Source of the DNA: an uncultured Oscillospiraceae bacterium
Lineage (GTDB): Bacteria; Bacillota; Clostridia; Oscillospirales; Oscillospiraceae
DNA length: 5,750 bases
Assembly: GCA_934589145.1 (NCBI GenBank)
Contig: CAKTNW010000073.1
Span: forward strand, 1 to 5,750
Direction of reading: 5' to 3'
A program made the translations under genes and the position numbers. Below the pieces are notes generated by a model that was not told the DNA's origin, did not search any database, and saw nothing but the letters and a program-made list of their open reading frames with translations. The stretch's first letter is position 1; the number at the start of each line of letters is the position of its first letter. Shown one piece after another: positions 1-5,633 of the stretch.

Positions 1-122
1 TTATCTCCGCCCTTCATGGCAGTTTCCACCGTGCCAGTGAAAGCGGCAAGGGCCACTTCGCAGTCCTTCTTCGTCAGGCCGCTGACTTCCGACATGGCGG
101 CGATCAGTTCCGTTTTGTTCAT
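1..122 (-). CDS. HU-family DNA-binding protein, N-terminal part (cut by window edge)
   Basis: The first 40 codons are visible, starting MNKTELIAAM and continuing with SEVSGLTKKD. This is the usual beginning of the small (about 90 residue) histone-like HU proteins: an amphipathic first helix with the N-K-x-E-L-I pattern, then a second helix ending in a run such as TAMKGGD. HU binds and bends DNA as a dimer and helps organise the nucleoid. The DNA-binding beta arms lie outside the window. The ATG start is supported by an AAGGAG ribosome binding site about ten bases upstream (133-138, minus strand) and a TATAAT box at 159-164. The gene is divergent from the catabolic operon and unlikely to belong to it. 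It could be a chromosomal HU or an HU carried by the neighbouring mobile element; the fragment cannot tell which. Confidence 0.85.
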   Translation of the reverse strand, partial: MNKTELIAAMSEVSGLTKKDCEVALAAFTGTVETAMKGGD

Positions 123-132
123 AGATGTTGCT

Positions 133-164
133 CTCCTTCTCATTTGTAGCATGACCGCATTATA
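133..164 (-). promoter_or_regulatory. HU gene -10 box and ribosome binding site
   Basis: On the minus strand a perfect TATAAT lies at 164-159 and AAGGAG at 138-133, ahead of the HU start codon at 122. No good -35 box stands 16-18 bases upstream; that stretch runs into the stop codon of the peptidase gene at 185-187. The promoter therefore either relies on its -10 element or is partly driven by read-through from the peptidase gene. Confidence 0.55.
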
Positions 165-184
165 GTGGAGAGGGCCGGAAGCTA

Positions 185-928
185 TCACCTGTGGCCTGCT
201 TCGGCATAGTATTGCGGCCGCCCGATAGATGTAAAGCCCTCCTTGCCAGTAATGACTACATTGTTATAGCCGCTGGCGCAGTGAATGATTAGCAATTCGC
301 CATTGGCATCTTTGCCGCCAACGATGCCCACATGGGAATTATCCGGGTAGAACACCAAGTCACCGGGCTGTGCGTCTGCCCACGAAATATCGGTGCAATA
401 GCTGTGCTGTGCGGTGGCTCCTCCGCCATGACCGATAATGTAGCCGCCACCCGTGGCATTGTAGAACACCCAATCGACGAATCCACTGCAATCCATCCCG
501 TAGGGGCGGTAGGTCCCCGTGGTGGAGCTGCCTGCCGCCGTGACCTGCCGCAGCTCGCCCCACCGGACGTCCCAGCCAATTACGAGAGATTTTCCTCCCC
601 AAAAATAATTCACCTTGCCGACAAGAGAACAGGCGGTGCGTACCACCGCCTCGCGCTCCGGCGACAGGCCCTCCGGCAGATTGCGGAGCAGCGCCGCCGT
701 ATCCCCGCTGACGGAGTACACATCCTCGATCAGTTCGCGCAGTAGATCCCGCTGCTCCAGCAGCTCCTCCAGAGCTGCGACCTGGTTACGGTTGAAATGA
801 TACGCGGTTTTCATTTCCTCTGCCGTTTTTGCGGTAATGGTGATATAGAGGTTTTTCTCCGTCCAGCCGACACGATCACCGCTGCCGGGGTGGTTGATCG
901 TTTCCACCTCCGTTTTGATTGCGGTCAT
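185..928 (-). CDS. NlpC/P60 cysteine peptidase, probable 5'-truncated remnant of an integrative-element gene
   Basis: The 247-residue protein ends in an NlpC/P60 peptidoglycan endopeptidase domain, roughly residues 92-243. The catalytic Cys147 is in MDCSGFVDW, the catalytic His199 in NSHVGIVGG, and the third polar residue is probably His216 in IIHCASG. The segment before it (about 25-70, with ITITAKTAEEMKTAYHF) resembles the linker preceding the peptidase domain in large peptidases of Clostridia conjugative elements, where the enzyme locally opens the cell wall for transfer. Those proteins are much longer, with an N-terminal membrane segment absent here. The frame remains open upstream of the ATG to 1033, and the codons just upstream read RLKAVFWEM, which looks like family sequence. 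No good RBS precedes the ATG and no ATG, GTG or TTG is available upstream. I infer the 3' end of a larger gene, so expression is doubtful. The family call is confident; the intact-gene call is not. Confidence 0.8.
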   Translation of the reverse strand: MTAIKTEVETINHPGSGDRVGWTEKNLYITITAKTAEEMKTAYHFNRNQVAALEELLEQRDLLRELIEDVYSVSGDTAALLRNLPEGLSPEREAVVRTACSLVGKVNYFWGGKSLVIGWDVRWGELRQVTAAGSSTTGTYRPYGMDCSGFVDWVFYNATGGGYIIGHGGGATAQHSYCTDISWADAQPGDLVFYPDNSHVGIVGGKDANGELLIIHCASGYNNVVITGKEGFTSIGRPQYYAEAGHR

Positions 929-1033
929 TTCCCAAAAGACCGCCTTCAGGCGCGCAATGCGGTCAGCGTCTATAACCGCTAATAACAGGTGAAATATTTG
1001 GGTGGTGCGAATTCCAGTTTTTGGGCAACTGAA
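929..1033 (-). other. In-frame upstream extension of the peptidase remnant, without a start codon
   Basis: Reading minus-strand codons back from the ATG at 928 gives no stop until TGA at 1034-1036. The part nearest the ATG reads ADRIARLKAVFWEM, which fits the region before the peptidase domain in integrative-element homologues. Further upstream (TGIRTTQIFHLL) the resemblance is lost, so the deletion or insertion junction probably lies around 970-1000. No ATG, GTG or TTG is in frame here. Confidence 0.45.
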
Positions 1034-1099
1034 TCAAGTGTCCCTCTAACCCGTCGTCTGTGAATACTTGCTGCAAAATACATCAATTATCGCCAACAC

Positions 1100-1142
1100 T
1101 TGCAAAGGCCGTTCGATTGTGTTAAAGTAACATATGTAACAC
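1100..1142 (+). promoter_or_regulatory. Regulator promoter with overlapping candidate autoregulatory operator
   Basis: TTGCAA (1100-1105) and TAAAGT (1123-1128), 17 bases apart, form a reasonable sigma-A-type promoter for the SorC-family gene. The candidate operator ACATATGTAAC lies at 1130-1140, over the expected transcription start. It is nested in a wider inverted repeat, GTGTTA (1119-1124) and TAACAC (1137-1142), and GTAAC is also directly repeated at 1127-1131 and 1136-1140. The same 11-base motif recurs at the dhaL promoter, which is the main reason to regard it as a regulator site. Its position implies repression of the regulator gene by its own product. Confidence 0.5.
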
Positions 1143-1164
1143 CTACATGGAGGAACGTTGTGCC

Positions 1165-2091
1165 ATGCTCAGTCAGGAAAAGCAGAAAAAACTCGCCTAT
1201 GTCGCCCGCCGCTACTATCTGGAGGACCAGCGCCAGAGTGATATCGCAAAGGAGCTGGGCGTTTCCCGCCCGCTGATCAGCCGGATGCTTTCCGAAGCCC
1301 GTGAGCTTGGCGTGGTAGAGATCACCATCCACGAACCGAGAGCCCGAATGGAAAACCTGCTGGAACGGCTGCGTTCCTTCTGCGCCATTCAAAACGGTGT
1401 TCTGGTGGAAGACGGAATGGACGAGGATGAAACAAATTGCGCACTCTCTCAAGGGGCGGTGGAGCTGCTCCAGACGATCGGCGCGCGACGGCTTGGCGTA
1501 GGCTGGGGTTATCTCATCGGTCAGCTTGTGACATGGTTGGAGTCCAATCCGCAACTGAACAGCTCCATCACAGACATCTGCCCACTGGTTGGAAACGCCA
1601 GTATTCCCGCCCGGAATTATCAGTCCAACGAGAATGTCCGCCTGATGGCGCAGCAATTTGGCGCAGCCCCGCACTTTCTCTATCTGCCCGCTCTGCCGGA
1701 TAACCTGGAGGAGAAACGCCTTCTGTGCTCCACGGAGGTCTATCACCAGATCGAACAGCAGTGGGACGGGATCGACACCGCGCTGGTCAACATCGGCAAC
1801 TATCCCTCTAGTCCGGACTTTGCCTCCCTTATCCGCTATGGAGATCTGCTGCAAAAGCAGCGCGCCTGCGGTCGAATGCTGGTCTACTATTTCAACGAGG
1901 ACGGAACCGTGATCCAATCAGATCAGGATTTTGCCATCCAGATCCCGCTGGAGGCTCTCCGACGCTGTCCCAATATTGTCGGCGTCTGTTCGGCAAACAC
2001 CAGCGCAAAGGCGCTGCGCGGCGCATTGCGCTCCGGGCTTCTGACCCATATCGTGGCCCGCGCCAACCTGGCGCAAATGCTTCTTTCTTGA
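1165..2091 (+). CDS. SorC/LsrR-type transcriptional regulator with sugar-binding domain
   Basis: A 308-residue regulator of the SorC family (which includes LsrR and DeoR of Bacillus), of typical length. Residues 22-45 form a helix-turn-helix (QSDIAKELGVSRPLISRMLS), followed by VVEITIHEP. Residues 60-308 form the phosphosugar-binding domain. Family landmarks are GVGWGYLIGQ (111-120), the PLVGN turn (140-144), ALVNIGNY (206-213), YFNEDG (242-247) and the C-terminal LRSGLLTHIVARANLAQMLL. Such proteins bind operators as oligomers and release DNA on binding a phosphorylated sugar. I chose ATG 1165 over ATG 1147 because GGAGGA at 1149-1154 is a well-spaced RBS for 1165, whereas 1147 has none. The gene faces the dha/lsrF operon in the same direction but has its own terminator. 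A repressor of that operon, induced by its phosphorylated substrate, is the likely role (inference). Confidence 0.88.
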   Translation: MLSQEKQKKLAYVARRYYLEDQRQSDIAKELGVSRPLISRMLSEARELGVVEITIHEPRARMENLLERLRSFCAIQNGVLVEDGMDEDETNCALSQGAVELLQTIGARRLGVGWGYLIGQLVTWLESNPQLNSSITDICPLVGNASIPARNYQSNENVRLMAQQFGAAPHFLYLPALPDNLEEKRLLCSTEVYHQIEQQWDGIDTALVNIGNYPSSPDFASLIRYGDLLQKQRACGRMLVYYFNEDGTVIQSDQDFAIQIPLEALRRCPNIVGVCSANTSAKALRGALRSGLLTHIVARANLAQMLLS

Positions 2092-2100
2092 TACAGAGTG

Positions 2101-2140
2101 AGATCCCCGGAGCGGTTCATGGGAACCGCTCCGGGGATCT
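2101..2140 (+). terminator. Perfect 18-bp hairpin after the regulator gene
   Basis: Positions 2101-2118 and 2123-2140 are perfectly complementary, giving an 18-bp GC-rich stem with a four-base loop, nine bases after the regulator stop codon. The following TCTATT is only a weak T tract, so termination may be incomplete. The hairpin separates the regulator transcript from the dhaL promoter downstream. Confidence 0.75.
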
Positions 2141-2215
2141 TCTATTGGGGGAGCTGACACAACGATCGAACCTGTTGATCTTGCGGAAGCTCCCTCCCTG
2201 CCGCAAATGCAGTTG

Positions 2216-2269
2216 TTGACATTTGTAACTTTTTAGGTTTGTATGTATTCACAAATGTAACGCATTTGT
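2216..2269 (+). promoter_or_regulatory. dhaL operon promoter with two candidate SorC-family operators
   Basis: A perfect -35 TTGACA (2216-2221) is followed at 17 bases by a weak -10, TTGTAT (2239-2244). Two copies of the motif seen at the regulator promoter flank it: ACATTTGTAAC at 2219-2229, overlapping the -35, and ACAAATGTAAC at 2251-2261, at the expected start site. Their spacing is 32 bases, about three helical turns, so they face the same side of the DNA. The second copy also forms a seven-base inverted repeat, ACAAATG (2251-2257) with CATTTGT (2263-2269). This arrangement fits repression by a SorC-type oligomer. A strong RBS, AAGGAGGT, follows just before dhaL. Confidence 0.6.
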
Positions 2270-2294
2270 TATGTAGGAAGGAGGTAACTGTTTT

Positions 2295-2933
2295 ATGACG
2301 AAAGAAGAATTTGCACGGCGGTTGGGAAACGCCTGTGAAGCCGTTATTCATGCAGAAGGTGAGCTGACGGAGATCGACTCCAAATTTGGTGACGCCGACC
2401 ATGGCCTGACGATGACCAAGGTCGCAAAGGCCATTGCTCAAGCCGTCGAGGAGTCCGATGGGGGCATTCAGTCCATGCTGGACGATGCGGCGATGGCCGT
2501 GATGACGCTCAACGGCGGCAGCGCCGTGCCTCTTTGGAACACCTGGCTGGACGGGATGCAGGAGGAAGCGCCCGAGGGCGAAGAGATCGACATTGCCGGT
2601 CTCAAGACGATCTTCGCCAAGGCGCTGGAGGAGCTGGACGATATGTCCGGTGCCAAGGTGGGCGACAAGACCATGATGGACGCGGTGATCCCCGCAAGCG
2701 CCGCCATCGCCGTCTATTCCGGAGAAAGCGAGGCGGAGCTCTTCACCCTTGCGGCGCAGGCGGCAGAGGAGGGCGCGGAGAACTCCAAAAGCTTTGTCTC
2801 CAAGTTTGGCCGCGCTAAAAGCTACGGCGCGCAGACCATCGGCACGCCGGATGCGGGCGCCGTCTCCATGGCACGCTTTTTCCATGGGCTGGCGCAGGCG
2901 CGAGAACACCGGACACAAAACAACAACTTTTGA
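2295..2933 (+). CDS. dhaL: Dihydroxyacetone kinase-type ATP-binding subunit (DhaL/DAK2 domain)
   Basis: This 212-residue protein is the nucleotide-binding half of a two-subunit DhaKL-type kinase, close to the 210 residues of E. coli DhaL. The metal/ADP site is present: EIDSKFGDADHG at 26-37, supplying Asp28, Asp33, Asp35 and His36. GDKTMMDAVIPA lies at 123-134 and the late loop GRAKSYGAQTIGTPDAGAVS at 172-191. The phosphate loop at 73-84 reads NGGSAVPLWNTW where E. coli has GGASGPLFGTFF; the usual Ser-Gly pair is Ala-Val, which could alter nucleotide handling. No DhaM phosphotransfer subunit is present, so I infer ATP as donor rather than the PTS. AAGGAGGT precedes the ATG at good distance. 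It is the first gene of the operon, with dhaK 18 bases downstream. The true substrate may not be dihydroxyacetone, given the neighbouring lsrF-like gene. Confidence 0.9.
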   Translation: MTKEEFARRLGNACEAVIHAEGELTEIDSKFGDADHGLTMTKVAKAIAQAVEESDGGIQSMLDDAAMAVMTLNGGSAVPLWNTWLDGMQEEAPEGEEIDIAGLKTIFAKALEELDDMSGAKVGDKTMMDAVIPASAAIAVYSGESEAELFTLAAQAAEEGAENSKSFVSKFGRAKSYGAQTIGTPDAGAVSMARFFHGLAQAREHRTQNNNF

Positions 2934-2951
2934 AATGCGGAGGATGACAGC

Positions 2952-3950
2952 ATGAAGATGAAGAAGTTTATGAACGCGCCGGAGACCGTTACCGATGAGG
3001 AGCTGGTGGGTCTGGGCCTTGCCTACCCTGACATTCTGGATGTAGACGGCCATTTGGTCATCAGCAAGGATCTGGCTGCGGCAAACCGCGTGACCATCGT
3101 GACCTACGGTGGCTCCGGCCACGAGCCCGCCCAGGCAGGTTTTGTCGGCAAGGGGATGCTCGACGTGCAGGCGGTGGGCGATATTTTCGCCGCACCGAAC
3201 GGCCAGCTGGTGTTTGACGCGATGAAGCTCGCGGACAAGGGACACGGCGTGCTGCTGCTGACGCTCAACTACGCGGGCGACCAGCTGGCGGGCAAGCAGG
3301 CGATGAAGCTTGCCAAGAAGGCGGGGCTCAACGTCCGTCAGGTCGTCACCGGCGAGGAGATCCAGTACGATCCCAACGGCGAGGACAACAAGCGCGGCCT
3401 TGCCGGCGCGGTAGCCCTGTACCACATTGCCGCCGCAGCGGCACGGGAGGGCAAGACGCTCGACGAGGTCGCCGAGATCGCCCAGCACTACGCCGACAGC
3501 ATGGCCTCCATCACCGTCAAGTCCACCGACGCGACGCACCCGCAGAATGGGATGTCCTTCGGCGACCTTGGCGAGACCGACCTCATGGAGATCGGTGCCG
3601 GTCAGCACGGCGAGGGCGGCGGTGTCCGCGTGCCTATGATGTCCGCGAAGGACACCGTGGCGACGGTCGCAGAGGCGCTGAGCAAGAGCCTCGAACTCAA
3701 GGCGGGCGACAAGACCTTCGTGATGATCAACGGCTGCGGCGCGACCACGATGATGGAGATGCTGGTGCTGTTCAAAGACACGGTGGAGTTCCTGAAGGCC
3801 AAGGGCGTGGAGGTCGTGGCCAGCATGGTCGGCGAAATCCTCACCGTGCAGGAGGCGGCGGGCTTCCAGATGAACATCGCCAAGTGGGATGACGAAGCGC
3901 TGCGTCTGTGGAATACGCCCTGCCACACCCCCGCCTACAGCAAGGAGTGA
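2952..3950 (+). CDS. dhaK: Dihydroxyacetone kinase-type substrate-binding subunit (DhaK)
   Basis: This 332-residue subunit binds the ketone substrate covalently. Key residues follow the E. coli pattern with a one-residue offset: His57 in GGSGHEPAQAGFVGKGML, Asp110 in NYAGD, and His219 in GAGQHGEGG, the histidine that forms the hemiaminal with the carbonyl. The C-terminus, DDEALRLWNTPCHTPAY, is also typical. It is about 24 residues shorter than E. coli DhaK. The stretch before the active Asp is LTLNYAGDQLAG where E. coli has IIKNYTGDILNF, so the pocket-side lysine (Lys104 in E. coli) is Leu105. This suggests a different, perhaps bulkier, phosphorylation substrate. GGAGG lies eight bases before the ATG. 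The stop is three bases before the lsrF-like start, indicating co-transcription. Related C4-ketose kinases (erythrulose kinases) share this fold and are an alternative assignment. Confidence 0.9.
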   Translation: MKMKKFMNAPETVTDEELVGLGLAYPDILDVDGHLVISKDLAAANRVTIVTYGGSGHEPAQAGFVGKGMLDVQAVGDIFAAPNGQLVFDAMKLADKGHGVLLLTLNYAGDQLAGKQAMKLAKKAGLNVRQVVTGEEIQYDPNGEDNKRGLAGAVALYHIAAAAAREGKTLDEVAEIAQHYADSMASITVKSTDATHPQNGMSFGDLGETDLMEIGAGQHGEGGGVRVPMMSAKDTVATVAEALSKSLELKAGDKTFVMINGCGATTMMEMLVLFKDTVEFLKAKGVEVVASMVGEILTVQEAAGFQMNIAKWDDEALRLWNTPCHTPAYSKE

Positions 3951-3953
3951 GCC

Positions 3954-4838
3954 ATGGCAGATAACATCGGAAACAAGGCCGCGCACGACTATCATCTGGA
4001 TGTTGCTCCCGCGCAGGAGGGGTTTTACGTCAAGGGCGCGGCCCACAGCGACTGGGGCATGCAGAACCGCCTCTCCCGCATTTTTAATCCAATCTCCGGC
4101 AATACCGTGATGCTGGCCTTTGACCACGGCTACATCATGGGTCCCACGGCGGGCCTGGAGCGCGTCGATCTGGTCATTCCCGCACTTGCTCCCTATGTGG
4201 ATGTGCTGATGGGCACCAAGGGCGTCATCCGCTCGTGCATTCCGCCCACGATCCCCGCTGCCAAGTGCGTGCGCCTGACCTACGATTCGACGGTGCTTTA
4301 CGACGATATGTCCAACGGCGGCGGCTTCGCCTGCGATATGGAGAACGCCATCCGCATGAACGCGGACTGCGTGGCGGTGCAGACCTTCATCGGCGCACTG
4401 GGCGAAGCCCGCTCGCTGGAGCTGCTGTGCCGCACGGCGGACGCCGGCGCACGCTATGGTATCCCGACGCTGGGCGTAGTGGCGGTCGGCAAGCAGATGG
4501 AGCGGACGGAACGTTTCTTCCTGCTGGCGACCCGCGTACTGGCGGAGAACGGCGCAAACATCGTCAAGAGCTACTACTGCGACGGCTTTGAGCGTGTCGC
4601 CGCCGCCTGCCCCGTTCCTATCGTCATCGCGGGCGGCAAGAAGCTGCCGGAGCCGGAGGCGCTGGAGATGGCTTACCGCGCCATTCAGGAGGGCGCGCAC
4701 GGCGTGGACATGGGACGAAATATCTTCCAGTCCGACTGCCCTGCCGGTATGGCGCAGGCCATCGGCAAGGTCGTGCACGAGGGCTATACCGCCGCGCAGG
4801 CCTATGAGGTCTATCAGGAAGTAAAGAATCGGAGCTGA
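3954..4838 (+). CDS. lsrF: LsrF-like class I aldolase/thiolase (DhnA family)
   Basis: The 294-residue protein aligns by eye with E. coli LsrF (291 residues) over its whole length. Shared blocks include DWGMQNRLSRIFNP (33-46), TVMLAFDHGY (51-60), PVPIVIAGGKKLPE (220-233) and GVDMGRNIFQSD (250-261). Lys205 in NIVKSYY matches the Schiff-base lysine position of LsrF. The GGKK and GRN loops are the phosphate-binding part of the TIM barrel. LsrF takes acetyl from phosphorylated 3-hydroxypentane-2,4-dione to CoA, yielding dihydroxyacetone phosphate and acetyl-CoA in AI-2 breakdown. Whether this protein uses the same substrate or acts as an ordinary aldolase cannot be read from sequence. Its RBS, AAGGAG, overlaps the end of dhaK. 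The gene follows a two-subunit kinase rather than LsrK, which is the unusual part of the context. Confidence 0.88.
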   Translation: MADNIGNKAAHDYHLDVAPAQEGFYVKGAAHSDWGMQNRLSRIFNPISGNTVMLAFDHGYIMGPTAGLERVDLVIPALAPYVDVLMGTKGVIRSCIPPTIPAAKCVRLTYDSTVLYDDMSNGGGFACDMENAIRMNADCVAVQTFIGALGEARSLELLCRTADAGARYGIPTLGVVAVGKQMERTERFFLLATRVLAENGANIVKSYYCDGFERVAAACPVPIVIAGGKKLPEPEALEMAYRAIQEGAHGVDMGRNIFQSDCPAGMAQAIGKVVHEGYTAAQAYEVYQEVKNRS

Positions 4839-4864
4839 AACACAAGAAACAGGAGGAACGCTTT

Positions 4865-5188
4865 ATGTCCGCTGAATATATGCACATCGGTATTCCCATT
4901 ACCAACCGCAAGCCCAACATGACCTACAACGAGGGCGCAAAGTTCTGGGTCAGCAATGTAGACGATTACGACTATAAGATCGAGTACCTGAAGTTCGAGG
5001 AGGGTGCGCCCTTCCCCGAGGAGATCCACCGCAATCCCCACGTCGCCTACAAGGTGGACGATCTGGAGAAGTACATCGACGACGCCGACCGTGTCATCTG
5101 CGGCCCCATGGCCGCCAACGACAAGGGCGACCGGCTGGCTTTCGTTTGGAAGGACGGCGCCATTCTGGAGCTTTATCAGGAGGGTTGA
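4865..5188 (+). CDS. Small VOC-fold (glyoxalase-like) protein, possible isomerase step
   Basis: This 107-residue cytoplasmic protein shows two short beta-alpha-beta modules as in the vicinal oxygen chelate superfamily. The first runs from YMHIGIPI to YKIEYLKFEEG (5-47). The second runs from NPHVAYKVDDLEKYI to RLAFVWKDGAILELY (58-104). Candidate metal ligands fall in the classic order: His7, Glu40, His59, Glu102. VOC enzymes use such a site for isomerisation, epimerisation or C-C cleavage next to carbonyls. The gene is last in the operon, 26 bases after lsrF, with AGGAGG eight bases before its ATG and a terminator downstream. By position it could do the job of LsrG, which isomerises phosphorylated AI-2 before LsrF; that is inference. 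At 107 residues it is short for a VOC domain, so the fold call is moderate. It might instead be an accessory protein. Confidence 0.7.
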   Translation: MSAEYMHIGIPITNRKPNMTYNEGAKFWVSNVDDYDYKIEYLKFEEGAPFPEEIHRNPHVAYKVDDLEKYIDDADRVICGPMAANDKGDRLAFVWKDGAILELYQEG

Positions 5189-5227
5189 GCCGCAGCAACA
5201 GTCAATCAAAAGAAACACATAATAAAA

Positions 5228-5263
5228 GACGAACAGGTATTCTTCTTGGGATACCTGTTCGTC
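5228..5263 (+). terminator. Operon terminator after the VOC gene
   Basis: GACGAACAGGTAT at 5228-5240 pairs perfectly with 5251-5263 around a ten-base loop, and an A-T pair extends the stem by one. It lies 39 bases after the VOC stop codon. AAAA before the stem and TATTT after it suggest a factor-independent terminator that could work in both directions. Confidence 0.75.
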
Positions 5264-5264
5264 T

Positions 5265-5633
5265 ATTTGCTCTCTGGCAGAAACAACTGTCAATGTCTTG
5301 AATGATTTGAAGGCTCATTTCCGTCCTTTTACTGCATTGCACACCTCGGATGGCTTTCTTGAGGATAGAGCAGGTCTTAACTTCTCACACTTGCGCGATG
5401 CAAAAATCTCCTCGCACTCTTTCTCAAGGCGAGCGAGCGCACGCTGAAGGCAGATGCTGCCCCTGCCTGCAAATCGGATTGTCCTGGTTTTGATTACTGC
5501 ACAACCACTCCTTTTATTGACTTTATTTTCCTTTGCTTTTCGCTTCCCCGCATGTGTAATGTCCGAATTAAGGTCGACTCTACTTAATTGGATAAAGGCA
5601 GCAATGCTTGCCAAACCCTTGCGCTGTAAGGGT
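5265..5633. other. Stretch without a convincing gene between operon terminator and deacetylase fragment
   Basis: About 370 bases, visibly lower in GC than the operon, hold no recognisable gene. A 99-codon minus-strand frame (5315-5614) is listed separately at low confidence. No tRNA, rRNA or CRISPR-like pattern is visible. The right edge contains an inverted repeat (5613-5635) where the deacetylase fragment stops. The stretch may be a dispersed repeat or the remnant of an inserted element. Confidence 0.5.
5315..5614 (-). CDS. Doubtful small open frame, very basic, no recognised domain
   Basis: A 99-residue frame would start at TTG (5614-5612) and end at 5315. The predicted product is rich in Lys and Arg and contains a helix-like stretch, RALARLEKECEEIFASRKCE, followed by KLRPALSSRKPSEVCNAVKG. 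I recognise no enzyme family or fold. There is no ATG start in frame and no convincing RBS. The start codon falls inside the inverted repeat at 5613-5635. Translations of this general look are common as spurious products of repeated intergenic DNA in gut Clostridia; that is an impression from memory, not a search result. It is more likely non-coding repeat sequence than a real gene. Confidence 0.18.
   Translation of the reverse strand: MASIAAFIQLSRVDLNSDITHAGKRKAKENKVNKRSGCAVIKTRTIRFAGRGSICLQRALARLEKECEEIFASRKCEKLRPALSSRKPSEVCNAVKGRK

Noticed and set aside
141..150. CATTTGTAGC in the HU leader as a fourth copy of the operator motif
   Set aside because: It shares only CATTTGTA, lacks the AAC end, and lies in an unrelated divergent gene's leader.
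185..992. Eight-base inverted match TCACCTGT (185-192) and ACAGGTGA (985-992) flanking the peptidase remnant, as possible element ends
   Set aside because: Too short to exceed chance over 800 bases; the left copy includes the gene's own stop codon, and no target duplication was seen.
1147..1164. Six-codon longer start for the regulator at ATG 1147
   Set aside because: It has no upstream RBS, and the added codons contain the RBS for the better start at 1165.
1087..1917. A 276-codon minus-strand frame opposite the regulator
   Set aside because: It is antisense to a well-conserved SorC-family gene, has no recognisable domain, and overlaps the regulator promoter.
2149..2206. Small inverted repeats (GGGAGCT/AGCTCCC at 2149-2194 and TTGCGG/CCGCAA at 2181-2206) as a riboswitch or leader
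   Set aside because: They lie upstream of the predicted dhaL promoter, so they would not be in its transcript; arms are only 6-7 bases and no riboswitch motif is visible.
2142..4778. Very long open frame of 878 codons on the minus strand opposite dhaL, dhaK and lsrF
   Set aside because: It is His/Arg/Leu-rich low-information sequence without a domain. It mirrors GC-biased third positions of three clearly real plus-strand genes, and it crosses their promoter.
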